Shown: in pieces, positions 23,419 through 33,084 of the stretch
Layout of the letters: each line of letters starts with the position of its first letter
Numbering within the stretch: position 1 is the first letter of the stretch
NCBI GenBank assembly: GCA_038146925.1
Contig: JAYQSP010000011.1
Coordinates: 1,240,001 to 1,304,000 of the forward strand
Direction of reading: 5' to 3'
Source: UBA830 sp038146925
Lineage (GTDB): Bacteria > Pseudomonadota > Alphaproteobacteria > MPNO01 > UBA830
Length of the DNA stretch: 64,000 nt
The notes under the pieces: generated by a model
Databases searched by the model: none
The model's input: the letters and a program-made list of their open reading frames with translations, nothing else
What the model was told of the DNA's origin: nothing
Position numbers and translations under genes: made by a program

Positions 23419-24447
23419 CTATTTGCCGTAGATTGCCTTACTGGCCATTGCGATCACCTCGGGGGTGGCGCTTGCAATTGCATCGCTCACAACCTGCTGA
23501 ATTGTTGCTGCATCGGTGGCTATAACGCGGAGTTTGCGCTTTTTAGCGTCCGAGATAAATTCAGGGTCCTTAACCATCTTTTCCCATGCAACTCGCATGA
23601 CCGAGATGGCCTCTTTCGGAGTACCGGGTGGTGCAGCGAGGCCGCGACCAATCAATCCCATTGCGCCAATAAAGTCGATCATCGGCTTGTATTTTGGGTC
23701 AGCAATATCGCTCAACAGAGGAACGTTGGGAAGTTCGGGGTCCTTTTTCATGCCCATCTGCATTACCGCTCTCGCGAAAGGCTTGTCTCCCTGGAACCAC
23801 CGCTCGTACTTTGACTTCCAAAATAGCCAGTTGAACGCTGCGCCGAGGTTTTCGCCCTGTTCAACCGAGAGGCCGGTTTTTGACGAACCCTTGTAACCGG
23901 AAACTACCTTCATCTTCGTTCCGAGAAGTGAATTTACGAGATTTGGCATGATATATGCGGTTGAGCCAAGGCCGGTAGATCCCATCGGAACGGTTTTGTT
24001 GCGAAGGTCTTGCCATTTCTTAACCCCCGTATCTGAACGCACGACCATGATAACGTTGGTTTGGTTGGCGCTGCCGATCCAAGTGAATTTCCGCATGTCG
24101 TACTTTGCTTTTTCGGGGCGCATAAGTTGAACAATAACGGAGCTATCAGGAGGCACAATGTAGTTAAGACCATTTGCAGGCAGTGCCTTTGCCGCAAAGT
24201 TGGTCATTTTCATGCCACCGGCACCGGGGCGAGAGCTTACGATAATGTTTGGATTGCCGGGGATATGTTTTTTGAGATGCTCCGCGAACATCCTGGAATA
24301 TTTTCCGTATGTACCACCGAACCCATAGCCGATAACAATGGTAATCTGCTTTCCGGCGAAATCGAATGCTGCACTTGCGGGTGAAGTGAGCATTCCCGTT
24401 ACACCAAGCGCTGCGCTGAACAACGCTAGTTTTGTTTTACCAATCAT
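23419..24447 (-). CDS. tripartite tricarboxylate transporter (TctC/Bug) substrate-binding protein
   Basis: 342 aa from ATG 24447, with GAGAGG 5 nt upstream. A signal peptide (MIGKTKLALFSAALGVTGML ... ASA) is followed by the Bug-family opening FDFAGKQITIVIGYGFGGTY and the later SRPGAGGMKMTNFAAKALP. These periplasmic proteins bind small carboxylates and hand them to a TctAB pump, or act as orphan sensors. No TctA/TctB genes are nearby. A terminator follows, so it forms a separate unit. The ligand could be a substrate of the adjacent amidohydrolase; that is inference. Confidence 0.85.
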   Translation of the reverse strand: MIGKTKLALFSAALGVTGMLTSPASAAFDFAGKQITIVIGYGFGGTYGKYSRMFAEHLKKHIPGNPNIIVSSRPGAGGMKMTNFAAKALPANGLNYIVPPDSSVIVQLMRPEKAKYDMRKFTWIGSANQTNVIMVVRSDTGVKKWQDLRNKTVPMGSTGLGSTAYIMPNLVNSLLGTKMKVVSGYKGSSKTGLSVEQGENLGAAFNWLFWKSKYERWFQGDKPFARAVMQMGMKKDPELPNVPLLSDIADPKYKPMIDFIGAMGLIGRGLAAPPGTPKEAISVMRVAWEKMVKDPEFISDAKKRKLRVIATDAATIQQVVSDAIASATPEVIAMASKAIYGK

Positions 24448-24644
24448 GAACCCTCTCAATTTTTTCTCGAGCAGCGGAAGCCGCGTGAACAGTCATCTTT
24501 GCGTTAACATTCTTGCTTTCCAGCAATAAAGTTAACTTCGCAAAAGACTCTCTCAGGGTATCAGGCAAGTCATGGCGGTGCAACTTGACCTTTCAAACCA
24601 AGAGACCCATAAAAAGCGACGTGGCAATCAGAAATTAGTGTCGG

Positions 24645-24953
24645 ATGGACAAAGTTCGTATTTATCGACCTCGAAAAACAGCCATGCAGTCCGGTCGTGC
24701 AAAAACCCGCCAGTGGCTTGTCGAATTTGAACCCATTGCCCCGGTGCGCAACGACAACCTGATGGGCTGGGTCGGGAAGGGCGATACCCGCAATCAGGTC
24801 CGGATGCGCTTTGCCAGCCGCGAGGAAGCCATCGCATTTTGCGAAAAGAAAGGCCTCGACTATCAGGTCAGCGAAGCCAAGGCCCGCACCACGAAACAAA
24901 AATCCTATTCGGACAATTTTTCGCACAGCCGGGACAAAAACTGGACACACTGA
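24645..24953 (+). CDS. ETC complex I accessory subunit (NDUFS4 family)
   Basis: 102 aa. The sequence MDKVRIYRPRKTAMQSGRAK followed by WLVEFEPIAPVRNDNLMGWV and RMRFASREEAIAFCEKKGLDY is the typical bacterial NDUFS4-like (ETC_C1_NDUFA4/NDUS4) protein of alphaproteobacteria. It is a small peripheral subunit at the matrix-arm side of NADH:quinone oxidoreductase, stabilising the NADH module. Transcribed alone. It is the best taxonomic marker in the window, since the family is nearly limited to Alphaproteobacteria and mitochondria. Confidence 0.9.
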   Translation: MDKVRIYRPRKTAMQSGRAKTRQWLVEFEPIAPVRNDNLMGWVGKGDTRNQVRMRFASREEAIAFCEKKGLDYQVSEAKARTTKQKSYSDNFSHSRDKNWTH

Positions 24954-25029
24954 AACGGTCGGCGGACCGGTGCGTTTCGACACAATCCGAAACAACAGAA
25001 AAGCGTGACCAGCCGGTTCCGCGTGACCG

Positions 25030-25602
25030 GTCGATTTTCTCCCGATAGACTTCTTTTCAAGAGCAGCGCCGCTATGCGCGGCCAATCCGCGCGTCGAAAA
25101 GGTCCTTCAGACCGTCGCCGATATGTCGGACTGGAAACGTAAGCGGACCGAAACCGCGCTTGGCATGGCCTTTGCCGAATACAACGGTACGCTGTCCTGC
25201 GGCGTGGCCGAATGTTCGGTCGATGCCGACGGGAAGATCAAAGTCCACAATTTCTGGATGTCGGTCGACCCGGGTATTCCGCTGCATCCCGACAATATCG
25301 TGGCGCAGATGGAATCCGGGATCATCTACGGGCTCAGCCATTCATTGAAGGAGCAGGTGACGCTCGAAGGCGGCATGGTTCAACAGAGCAACTTCCACGA
25401 CTACGAAGTGTTCCGTCAGTCCGACGTGCCGAATATCGAGGTCAAGGTGCTTGCCGGCGGAGGCAAGGCAACCGCGGTGGGCGAACTCGGCCTGCCGTCC
25501 ACGCCCGGCGCGGTGGCAAATGCCATACGCGCATTGAATGGCGCCAAGTTGCGGCACATGCCGTTTACGCCGGAACGCGTGAAAGAAGCGATGAAGGGAT
25601 GA
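25030..25602 (+). pseudogene. C-terminal fragment of a xanthine dehydrogenase-type molybdopterin subunit
   Basis: A frame without start, open from about 25030, reads ANPRVEKVLQTVADMSDW and then the normal C-terminus of an isoquinoline 1-oxidoreductase/CoxL-type subunit, with AECSVDADGKIKVHNFWMSV and GELGLPSTPGAVANAI, the latter carrying the catalytic glutamate. Only about 180 of some 700 residues remain. The first MetE-like start codon (ATG 25123) has no ribosome-binding site. The break occurs just after the Complex I gene. It is a deletion remnant and not derived from the intact gene at 1313, whose sequence differs. Confidence 0.75.
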
Positions 25603-25629
25603 GGCGAGAAACGCCGGGCAGGGATAGGG

Positions 25630-26721
25630 CTATAGTTCTCCCAGCCCGGCGATTCCGCGCCGTATGATCTGGCGGCCGCGGACCCAGACGAGTTCTTTCC
25701 AGTCGTCCTCGTCGGGATAGAGCGCTTTTCGAATCTGCGACTTGATCGCGTGCCCGATATCGCTGTCGGGATCGCCTTTCGCATGCAGCCAGTTATCTGC
25801 GATCAGCGGCATCAATACCTCACGCACCGGATAGGTGCCGAATTCGACCGTCAGGCTGGTTATTTCCGTACTCGTGTCGGCAAAACGGCGCCGCAGGCCC
25901 GATCCGATCGTTCCCGTGAGCGGCGCCGACGTGGCCTGGCCTTCCGCCGGGGTTTCCAGCCCGTGCCCGAACCATTTGCTGACCCGGTCGCCATGCGGGC
26001 TTCCCGGTCGCGTCATGCCCAACAGTTCGCCGGCGCCGTATGGGCCGAGACCCGTGTGCCAGTCCAGGAAGAGCACATGCCGGGCACCTGCAACGTGATT
26101 TTCGACGATTTCGAGGAATCGTCTGTGAGCCGCCGTCGGTTCGCGGCCTCCATAGAAAATGCCGTCGGGATAGTCATACTGGCCGCCGGTCAGCACCGAC
26201 TGCAGTTTGTAGAGCGACGTTTTGGACGCATAGGCTTCCAGTTTCGCTGTCGAGGCGGCGATGGATTGCTCGTCCCAGGCATCCGGCAGGACGGCCGAAT
26301 GCAGTTTGGAGTATTCGGCGTTCTTCGGATGGGATTTGCTGTGATCCACGAAATTGCGATTGAGATCGACGTTTTCCTCTGTCACCCGGCGCAACCATGC
26401 AAAACCATGGCAGTTAAGCGCATGGATCAGGATCAGGCGCACGTTGGGCGGCAGCTCCGCTGTTTCTCCGCTTTCGAGCATGCCGGTAAAAATACCCGAT
26501 CCGCAGAATCCTTCGACGCCGTGGGTCGCCGAATTGCAGAGGAAGACGTTGGGTGCGCCGGGATTGCCGAGCAGGGCAACGTCCGTGGAGACGGGGGATC
26601 CGTCCGGCCCGGCCGATCCGGAATCGTAGGTGCGGATTTCCGCGCCGGCCTTTTCGGCGGCGGCGCGAAACCGGTCACGGCCCTGCGCGTAATTCGCGGG
26701 AAAATAGTCGATGGCGGTCAT
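25630..26721 (-). CDS. DUF2817 (M14-like) metallopeptidase family protein
   Basis: 363 aa from ATG 26721. The DUF2817 family is related to M14 zinc carboxypeptidases. Here the metal motif is seen as NSATHGVEGFCGS near 70 (H-x-x-E), with VTEENVDLNRNFVDH near 125, HALNCHGFAW before it, and FLDWHTGLGPYG near 220. It is probably a cytoplasmic zinc hydrolase acting on an amide or peptide; there is no signal peptide. It lies 84 nt downstream of a leftward amidohydrolase, with which it may share a transcript. Confidence 0.82.
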   Translation of the reverse strand: MTAIDYFPANYAQGRDRFRAAAEKAGAEIRTYDSGSAGPDGSPVSTDVALLGNPGAPNVFLCNSATHGVEGFCGSGIFTGMLESGETAELPPNVRLILIHALNCHGFAWLRRVTEENVDLNRNFVDHSKSHPKNAEYSKLHSAVLPDAWDEQSIAASTAKLEAYASKTSLYKLQSVLTGGQYDYPDGIFYGGREPTAAHRRFLEIVENHVAGARHVLFLDWHTGLGPYGAGELLGMTRPGSPHGDRVSKWFGHGLETPAEGQATSAPLTGTIGSGLRRRFADTSTEITSLTVEFGTYPVREVLMPLIADNWLHAKGDPDSDIGHAIKSQIRKALYPDEDDWKELVWVRGRQIIRRGIAGLGEL

Positions 26722-26805
26722 GGCGGCCGAGCATGACCAAACCGCCATGCGGTGTCCAGCACGACGGAGAGACAGCCTGGCGGATAGCAGGCCCTCGCCG
26801 GTTCG

Positions 26806-28161
26806 TTAGGCGGCCAGCTTGACGCCTTTGAGGATTTTTCGTCCCGAACGCGCGAGCTGTTCCATTTTTTTCTCCAGCCCGCGGTATTTCAGTTTCTTGT
26901 TCTGCTTCACGATCTTGCCCGCGATCATGACAGTATCGACATTGCCTCCATTGGCATGGAAAACGACGCTTTCGATCGGATTGTTGACCGGGAAAAGGTT
27001 CAGGTCGTTGCCGTTCAGCAGGACGATATCGGCCTGCTTGCCGGGTTTGAGCGATCCGATCTTTTTGTCGAGTCCCAGCGCGCGGGCGGAATCGATCGTC
27101 GCCCATTGCAGGGCCTCGCGCGGCTTGATGGACAGCGTCTGCGCCGGTGCCTTGGTTGCCTTCGCGACCGCCTGATTGTCCAGCATCCGCTGCGGCTGCA
27201 GCGCCATGCGCATGACGGTGAACATGTCGCCGGAAATGTTTGATTCCACGTCGACGCCAAGCGACGGCTTGCCGCCCAATGCACGGACCCGGCCGATGAG
27301 CGGCGCGCCATGCCCCATCTGGATTTCGACTTCGGGGGTGATGGTGACGGAGGCGCCGGAATCGATAACGGTTTTGAGTTCGTCATCCGACAGGTAATTG
27401 CCGTGCACCATGTTGTGCCGTTTGTCGAGCAGGCCGAGTTTGGCGAGCTTCTTGTATCCGTCGGGGTTCAGTCGGTTGGGCGCTCCCCAGACATGCGTGC
27501 TGATGAGCAGGTCAAGTTCCTTGGCTAGACGGAAATCGTGTTCCGTGACATCCCAGATGGAAAAGTCGACGCCGAGCGCGGCCATGGCGAGGGTAATCAT
27601 CCCGTCATCGTCCGACAGCGCGCCCTTGCGCAGGCGTTCAAGCTCGGACCGCGGGTGGGGAATGTGGGTGAAGGGCAGGGCGCCTTGCTTCGCGTCCGGT
27701 TTCGGCGAGCCGTGACCGAACACGGCGCGGATCCCGGCTTCCTCAAGCCCGCGAATTGCGCCGTCAGTATGTCCCGAGGTCGCGTTGTTGTGACACCAGT
27801 CGAAGATGGTCGTCGCTCCCAGATTAATCTGGTTCAGCGCACCGACGAGGTTGGCGAGATAGGTATCATTGGCCGTATAGCGGGGCGCGATATGAGCGTG
27901 CATCTCGTGAAGGTAGTGCGGGATGGACCAGTTGCCCGCGACGCCCCGAATGCCGGTTTGCCATGTGTGAATATGGGCGTTGACAAAGCCGGGTATGACG
28001 ATCATGCCGGCGGCATCGATGGTTTTTGCGCCGGGGGACCGCAGGGATTTGCCGATTTTCTCGATCCTGTCGCCATCGACGAGGATATCGCCCTTGGCAT
28101 AATCGCCCACCCGGCGGTCCATCGAAATGATCGTTCCGTTCTTGATCAGCGTCTTGGACAT
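26806..28161 (-). CDS. amidohydrolase family protein, cytosine deaminase/chlorohydrolase type
   Basis: 451 aa from ATG 28161 (AGGGA ribosome-binding site). It shows the classical amidohydrolase layout: beta-sandwich start KNGTIISMDRRVGDYAKGDI, then metal site PGFVNAHIHTWQTG near 70, STHVWGAP near 235, MVHGNYLSDDE near 265, VDVES near 320, and the C-terminal LKPGKQADIVLLNG returning to the sandwich. Members deaminate or dehalogenate N-heterocycles (TrzN/AtzA, guanine deaminase, SsnA) using one metal ion. It is divergent from a TRAP importer, which may supply its substrate. The specific substrate is not evident. Confidence 0.85.
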   Translation of the reverse strand: MSKTLIKNGTIISMDRRVGDYAKGDILVDGDRIEKIGKSLRSPGAKTIDAAGMIVIPGFVNAHIHTWQTGIRGVAGNWSIPHYLHEMHAHIAPRYTANDTYLANLVGALNQINLGATTIFDWCHNNATSGHTDGAIRGLEEAGIRAVFGHGSPKPDAKQGALPFTHIPHPRSELERLRKGALSDDDGMITLAMAALGVDFSIWDVTEHDFRLAKELDLLISTHVWGAPNRLNPDGYKKLAKLGLLDKRHNMVHGNYLSDDELKTVIDSGASVTITPEVEIQMGHGAPLIGRVRALGGKPSLGVDVESNISGDMFTVMRMALQPQRMLDNQAVAKATKAPAQTLSIKPREALQWATIDSARALGLDKKIGSLKPGKQADIVLLNGNDLNLFPVNNPIESVVFHANGGNVDTVMIAGKIVKQNKKLKYRGLEKKMEQLARSGRKILKGVKLAA

Positions 28162-28327
28162 CTTCTGGCATCTCCCTGTATTCGGCGGCAGTCCGGCGCG
28201 CAAAATTCGCCCGTAAAGCGCGTTTCTTATGCGGTTGGCATGCGCCGGATATTCCGTGATAATGAAATCAATTACAACGAAATGTGCAAACGATTGCACT
28301 CAACAGAGTTACGCAGGAGGTAACGTC

Positions 28328-29410
28328 ATGAAATCACTTTCGAAAACACTTGTCGCATCAGCGGCAGCTGCCGGAGTTGCGCTGACACTTGGCGCTTCCG
28401 GCGCGTCGGCGAAGATATACAAGCTGACGGCCGGGTCGAGTCATCCGCCTGTCGTGCCGTGGGTCGCGGCTATTAAGAATGTCGTCGTGCCGAAATCCAT
28501 GACGATGACGAAAGCCGCCGGGAAGGGCGACAGTATCCAGTGGACTCAGGCCTATGCCGGCGCACTTTACAATTTCAAGAACACGCTCGAAGGCGTTCAG
28601 AACGGTCTGGCCGATATCGGCTGGGTCGGCACTTTGTGGGAGCCGGTGAAGATGCCGCTGATGAACGTGACCTTCTATGCGCCGTTCGCTACCGGTAACG
28701 TAAAGCACCTGACCGCAATCGGGGAAGATCTTCACAAGAACATACCCGCGCTGAACGAATCCTGGGACAAGTACAATCAGGTGATGCTCGGCGTACAGGT
28801 GGTCGACACCTATAATCTGATTACCAAGTTCCCGGTCAAGTCGGTAGCCGACCTCAAAGGCAAGAAGCTCTATACGCCGGGCGCGGTGGCGAACTGGCTC
28901 AAGAATACCGGCGCTGTCGGAATCAATGGCGGGTTGCCGGTGTATTACAACGGCATCAAGACCGGTCTTGCGGATGGCGGCATTGTCATCAATACGGGAA
29001 TGTTCCCCTTCAAAATCCATGAAGTTGCGCCCTACATCACGAAGGTGGATCTGGGCGGACCGATCTCCGGGGCGTTGACGATGAACAAGGACACCTGGAA
29101 TTCGCTTCCGGCCTACATGCAGGACATCTTCAAAAAACTGGGTAAGGAATATTCCGACGTTCAGACCGCGGAAGTCGAAAAGAAAGCGGGCCTTTTCCTG
29201 AAACTGATGGCCAAGCAGGGCGCGACGGTTTCCGAATTCCCCGCAGCCGAGCGCCGCAAATGGGCGGAGCTGCTTCCGAATATTGCCAAAGAGTGGGTCG
29301 ATGCCAACGAAGCAAAGGGCGTTCCGGCCAAGGCTGTCATGAAGGCGTTCATGGACGGCGTTCGCAAACGCGGCGGCACGCCGCTCCGGAACTGGGACGA
29401 GGGTCTCTGA
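28328..29410 (+). CDS. TRAP transporter solute-binding protein (DctP family)
   Basis: 360 aa from ATG 28328 after a strong AGGAGG. A signal peptide (MKSLSKTLVASAAAAGVALT ... GASA) is followed by the DctP-type domain. The gene ends 26 nt before the fused TRAP permease, so it is the binding component of that importer. The fold region with VADLKGKKLYTPGAVANWL is typical, and the following arginine position that usually grips the carboxylate is not obvious. The ligand is probably an organic acid. It is divergent from the chlorohydrolase-type amidohydrolase, likely with shared control. Confidence 0.87.
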   Translation: MKSLSKTLVASAAAAGVALTLGASGASAKIYKLTAGSSHPPVVPWVAAIKNVVVPKSMTMTKAAGKGDSIQWTQAYAGALYNFKNTLEGVQNGLADIGWVGTLWEPVKMPLMNVTFYAPFATGNVKHLTAIGEDLHKNIPALNESWDKYNQVMLGVQVVDTYNLITKFPVKSVADLKGKKLYTPGAVANWLKNTGAVGINGGLPVYYNGIKTGLADGGIVINTGMFPFKIHEVAPYITKVDLGGPISGALTMNKDTWNSLPAYMQDIFKKLGKEYSDVQTAEVEKKAGLFLKLMAKQGATVSEFPAAERRKWAELLPNIAKEWVDANEAKGVPAKAVMKAFMDGVRKRGGTPLRNWDEGL

Positions 29411-29436
29411 TACCCGCGATCTAAAAGGTTGAGCCT

Positions 29437-31404
29437 GTGAGCGCAAACAGCGACCCACAGACGAACAAGAGTGGGGCGTCCTGGCTGGGACGCCCCGTTT
29501 CCCTGTTTACCGGGTTCTGTCACCTGATGAACAGCGCGGGTACCCTTTGGGTGTTCGGGCTGATGTTTCTTATCTGTGCGGATATCTTTGCCCGCAACTT
29601 TTTCCAGGCGCCGATCCGGGGGGTCGCCGAGATCGTCGGTTACTCGATTGTCGGCACGGTTTATCTGCAGCTTGCCAATACGCTTCACTCGGGACGTTTC
29701 ACGCGGGCCGAGTTGCTTATCGACTGGCTGGAGGCCAGACGGCCTTTTGCCGGTCTGACGTTCAAGACGCTGTTCAATCTCGCCGGCGTCATCGTGTTCG
29801 CCATGATTACGCACGGTGTATGGCCGTCTTTTGTCGATGCCTGGACCGAAAACGAAGTCGCCGGCGTTCCGGGCGATTTCACGTTTATCATCTGGCCGTT
29901 CAAGCTGCTTGTTATCCTGGGGTCGGCAGCGACGTGCATCGAATTTTTCATCCAGTTCTGCCAATCCGCAGCCGGAGCGACCCGTTCCTACAACGCGGTC
30001 GGCGACGCGGGCGAGCCCCTCAAGCGCGGGTGGGGCTGGCTGATCGTGCTCGGTGCGCTGATGCTTGTTGTTTATCTTGCCACGACCGCGGAGCTCACCA
30101 ACGGACAGATCGGGGCATTGTCGATCCTCAGCATGCTGGTGCTGATCTATGCCGGAATGCCGATCGGCATAGCGCTGATCGTGCTTGGGTTCGTCGGTAT
30201 CTGGTTCATGAAGGGCAATACGATCATTGCCGAACGGATGCTCGCCCTCGCGGCAGTCGAATACATGCGAAACTATTTCTTCGGCGTGGTACCGTTGTTC
30301 GTGCTGATGGGGCTGCTCGTTGCGGCTTCCGACGTGGGCAAGGAGACGTTTCAGGTCGCGCGCTGGGCGCTGCGCAACGTGCGGGGCGGGCTCGGCATCG
30401 CCACCGTGGCCGCCAATGCGGTATTTGCGGCGATTACCGGCTCTTCGATCGCGTCGGCGGCCGTGTTCACCCGCGTAGCAACGCCGGAAATGATGTCGCA
30501 GGGTTACACGCCGCGGTTCTCCGTGGGCGTTGTCGCGGGTTCGTCCGTTCTTGGCATGCTCATTCCGCCCAGCCTGCTTCTGATCGTATACGGTTTCCTG
30601 GCGGAACAGTCGGTCGGCATTTTGTTTATCGCGGCAGTGGTGCCGGGGATCATTCTGGCGGCTGCTTTTGCGCTGCTGATTCTGGGCATGGCGACCTGGA
30701 AACCCGAGATGATCGGCGATGTGAGCGCGTCCTCGGTGGACGCCGATGACGAATCCATCAAATCCGCGTTTCTGAAGCTGTTTCCGATCGTCGCACTCGT
30801 CGTGCTCGTGATCGGCGGCATATATGGCGGCATTTTCACGCCGACCGAAGCCGGCGCGGCAGGTTCTCTGGGAGCCCTGATCGTCGGGCTACTGCGGAAA
30901 AAACTGAACTGGAAGGCGCTTTGGGGTGTGCTGCTCGAAACGGGCCACATTACGGTTTCGATCCTGTTCCTCATTCTCGCGGCGAATATCTATTCCCGCA
31001 TGCTGGCGCTGTCGGGCCTGCCGCAACAGATGGGCGATTTCATCGGATCCACCGGGCTTGGTTTTACCGGCTTCATCGTCCTGTATGTGATTGTGCTGAT
31101 CCTTCTCGGCATGATCCTGGATTCGATTTCGATCATGCTGATCATTCTGCCGTTGGCGTTGCCGGTGCTGGGAACCTTCGGCGGCGACCCCATCTGGTTC
31201 GGAATCGTTACCGTGATCGCTGTGGAGATCGGGCTGCTGACGCCGCCGCTCGGCATCACGTGTTACGTGGTGAAGTCGACGTTGAACGACGACCGGATCA
31301 CATTGAACCAGATATTCCTGGGGGCGATGCCATTCGCCTTTATCATGCTGCTGGTAACGATTCTTCTGATCGCCGTGCCCGAGCTGAGCCTGCTCTTCGT
31401 TTAA
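29437..31404 (+). CDS. fused TRAP transporter permease (DctQ-DctM)
   Basis: 655 aa, start GTG 29437. Residues 1-190 form a four-helix DctQ module (WVFGLMFLICADIFARNFFQ); residues 200-655 form the large DctM module with about 12 helices, including the TRAP signature region VGVVAGSSVLGMLIPPSLLL. The carrier uses the Na+ or H+ gradient to import the solute delivered by the DctP protein just upstream. Fusion of the two membrane subunits is common in TRAP systems. Together with the binding protein this is a complete importer. Confidence 0.9.
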   Translation: MSANSDPQTNKSGASWLGRPVSLFTGFCHLMNSAGTLWVFGLMFLICADIFARNFFQAPIRGVAEIVGYSIVGTVYLQLANTLHSGRFTRAELLIDWLEARRPFAGLTFKTLFNLAGVIVFAMITHGVWPSFVDAWTENEVAGVPGDFTFIIWPFKLLVILGSAATCIEFFIQFCQSAAGATRSYNAVGDAGEPLKRGWGWLIVLGALMLVVYLATTAELTNGQIGALSILSMLVLIYAGMPIGIALIVLGFVGIWFMKGNTIIAERMLALAAVEYMRNYFFGVVPLFVLMGLLVAASDVGKETFQVARWALRNVRGGLGIATVAANAVFAAITGSSIASAAVFTRVATPEMMSQGYTPRFSVGVVAGSSVLGMLIPPSLLLIVYGFLAEQSVGILFIAAVVPGIILAAAFALLILGMATWKPEMIGDVSASSVDADDESIKSAFLKLFPIVALVVLVIGGIYGGIFTPTEAGAAGSLGALIVGLLRKKLNWKALWGVLLETGHITVSILFLILAANIYSRMLALSGLPQQMGDFIGSTGLGFTGFIVLYVIVLILLGMILDSISIMLIILPLALPVLGTFGGDPIWFGIVTVIAVEIGLLTPPLGITCYVVKSTLNDDRITLNQIFLGAMPFAFIMLLVTILLIAVPELSLLFV

Positions 31405-31408
31405 CGCT

Positions 31409-32068
31409 TCACCACGGTATTTCTTCGCCGAAGCGATCGAGGAATTTTCCCGAACGGTCGTCGTTCAGTCCGTCGATCGTCTTTTTAAGATCGCGTGCGA
31501 CCTCGTCCGCCGGCGTCCCTTTGCCGCCCGTCATGCCGGTGGCGACGATGCCGGGGTGCAGTGCCGCGACGCAGACGCCTTCCTTGCCCAGTTCTATCGC
31601 CAGGTTCGATGTCAGCATGTTCTGAGCGGCTTTGGACATCCGGTAGCCGTAATCGTCGCCGGAGGAGTTGTCGCCGATCGATCCCAGCCGGCTTGATATA
31701 TTTATCATGCGCGACCCGCGCCGGAGCCGCCGCCGGAAGGCGAGAGCGACGTTGAGCGGGCCGAGCGCATTGACCTCGAACTGGAGGCGGACGGCGGCTA
31801 TGTCAATCCGGTCGATATCGTCTTCGATCATGATACCGGCATTGTTGATCAGCACGTCGATCGGCGCATCGCCGAGAGCGGCGGCGGCGCGGTAGACGGC
31901 AGCGGCGTTGGTCACGTCGACATCGGCATGCATGTCCGGCGCCAGTGCATCCAGTTCGGCCGACGCCCCCCGGCACAATACCGCGACACTGTAACCCGCG
32001 TCGGTAAAGACCCGGACCAGCGCCAGGCCCAGCCCGCTTTCCGCCCCCGTAATCAGAGCCCGCGCCAC
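31409..32068 (-). CDS. short-chain dehydrogenase/reductase
   Basis: 219 aa SDR, at the short end for the family. Cofactor motif ALITGAESGLGLALVRVF lies at the N-terminus, NNAGIM near 85, and the catalytic residues in NISSRLGS and DDYGYRMSKAAQNM. It ends 4 nt beyond the stop of the TRAP permease on the other strand. The next SDR gene lies 4 nt upstream on the same strand, so these two form an operon. Substrate not known; the TRAP solute is a reasonable guess only. Confidence 0.82.
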   Translation of the reverse strand: MARALITGAESGLGLALVRVFTDAGYSVAVLCRGASAELDALAPDMHADVDVTNAAAVYRAAAALGDAPIDVLINNAGIMIEDDIDRIDIAAVRLQFEVNALGPLNVALAFRRRLRRGSRMINISSRLGSIGDNSSGDDYGYRMSKAAQNMLTSNLAIELGKEGVCVAALHPGIVATGMTGGKGTPADEVARDLKKTIDGLNDDRSGKFLDRFGEEIPW

Positions 32069-32072
32069 GGGA

Positions 32073-32840
32073 TCAGACCGCCGTATAGCCGCCGTCGACG
32101 ATCAGATCGGATCCGGTCATGAACGCGGCGTCGTCGCTCGCGACGAAAAGCGCCGCGCCGGCAATGTCTTCAGGCTGTCCCAGGCGACCGATGGGGTGGC
32201 CGGGCGTCAGTTTCTCGCGGATGGTTTCGATCGAATTGTGGCGGGCGAGCAGACGGTCGGTTTCGATGGCGCCGGGCGAAATCGTGACGGCGCGGATATT
32301 GTCCTGCGTGTTCTCGATGGCGATCGCCTTGGTCAGCTGAATGACCGCGCCTTTCGTGGCGTGGTAGGCGGGCCGTCCCGGCGTGACCACGCTGCCGAGC
32401 TGGGACGCGATGTTGATGATGACGCCGCCGCCGGCGTTCCGCAGATGAGGGATCGCGTATTTGCAGAGCAGGAACATGCTTGTCAGATTGACGCGCAGCG
32501 CCTCGTTCCAGTGTTCGATCTCCATGTCTTCCGCCGTCGCCGTCGGTTCGCGCGTGGCGGCGGAATGGACCGTCGTATCGAGGCCGCCGAGGGCGTTGGC
32601 CGTGTCCTCGACGGCCTTCTTTGCGGCTTCGGGGTCGCCGATATCGATGCCCAGGGAGAATACGCGGCCAGTTCCGGGCGCATTGCGCAGTTCTTCCGCG
32701 CGTGATTCCGCGGCCGCCGCATTTACATCGACGATACCGACGCTTGCGCCTTCGGCATAAAAGCGATGCGCGATGGCCCCGCCGATCCCGCCGCCGCCGC
32801 CCACGATGATGGCTTTCCGTCCTTCGAGTTTTCCGGTCAT
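32073..32840 (-). CDS. short-chain dehydrogenase/reductase
   Basis: 255 aa, classical SDR size. The glycine-rich motif IVGGGGGIGGAIAHRF and an aspartate at the end of the second strand (GIVDVN) favour NAD(H). The catalytic serine lies in INIASQLGS, and YHATKGA supplies Tyr/Lys. The C-terminus reads DLIVDGGYTAV. It starts 114 nt from tRNA-Arg and is the first gene of a two-SDR leftward unit (4 nt between genes). Function beyond alcohol/ketone oxidoreduction is not readable. Confidence 0.85.
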   Translation of the reverse strand: MTGKLEGRKAIIVGGGGGIGGAIAHRFYAEGASVGIVDVNAAAAESRAEELRNAPGTGRVFSLGIDIGDPEAAKKAVEDTANALGGLDTTVHSAATREPTATAEDMEIEHWNEALRVNLTSMFLLCKYAIPHLRNAGGGVIINIASQLGSVVTPGRPAYHATKGAVIQLTKAIAIENTQDNIRAVTISPGAIETDRLLARHNSIETIREKLTPGHPIGRLGQPEDIAGAALFVASDDAAFMTGSDLIVDGGYTAV

Positions 32841-32953
32841 GTTCTTTCCCTCCCGTTCGTTCTTTTATGGAACAGCGGGGACGCCTTCGCAATCGCCCGT
32901 CGTCACCAACCCGTCGCGCCGGAAACGGAACTGTGTTAGGAAATCACCGCGCA

Positions 32954-33030
32954 GCGCCCGTAGCTCAGCTGGATAGAGCAGCGGACTTCTAATCCGCAGG
33001 TCGGGGGTTCGAATCCCTCCGGGCGCGCCA
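32954..33030 (+). tRNA. tRNA-Arg (anticodon TCT)
   Basis: 77 nt with encoded CCA. Acceptor stem GCGCCCG pairs with CGGGCGC; the anticodon stem GCGGA/TCCGC frames loop CTTCTAA with anticodon TCT. The T arm contains GGTTCGAATCC. A truncated integrase and a block of atypical genes follow directly, marking this tRNA as a second integration site. Confidence 0.95.
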
Positions 33031-33084
33031 ATCTTCTTTAAGTAGAACAGGGAGTTAGCGGTGATTGTGCCGCTGCCCTTTTAG

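Noticed and set aside
29161..29964. 267-codon minus-strand frame
   Set aside because: Antisense to the TRAP solute-binding protein and permease genes.
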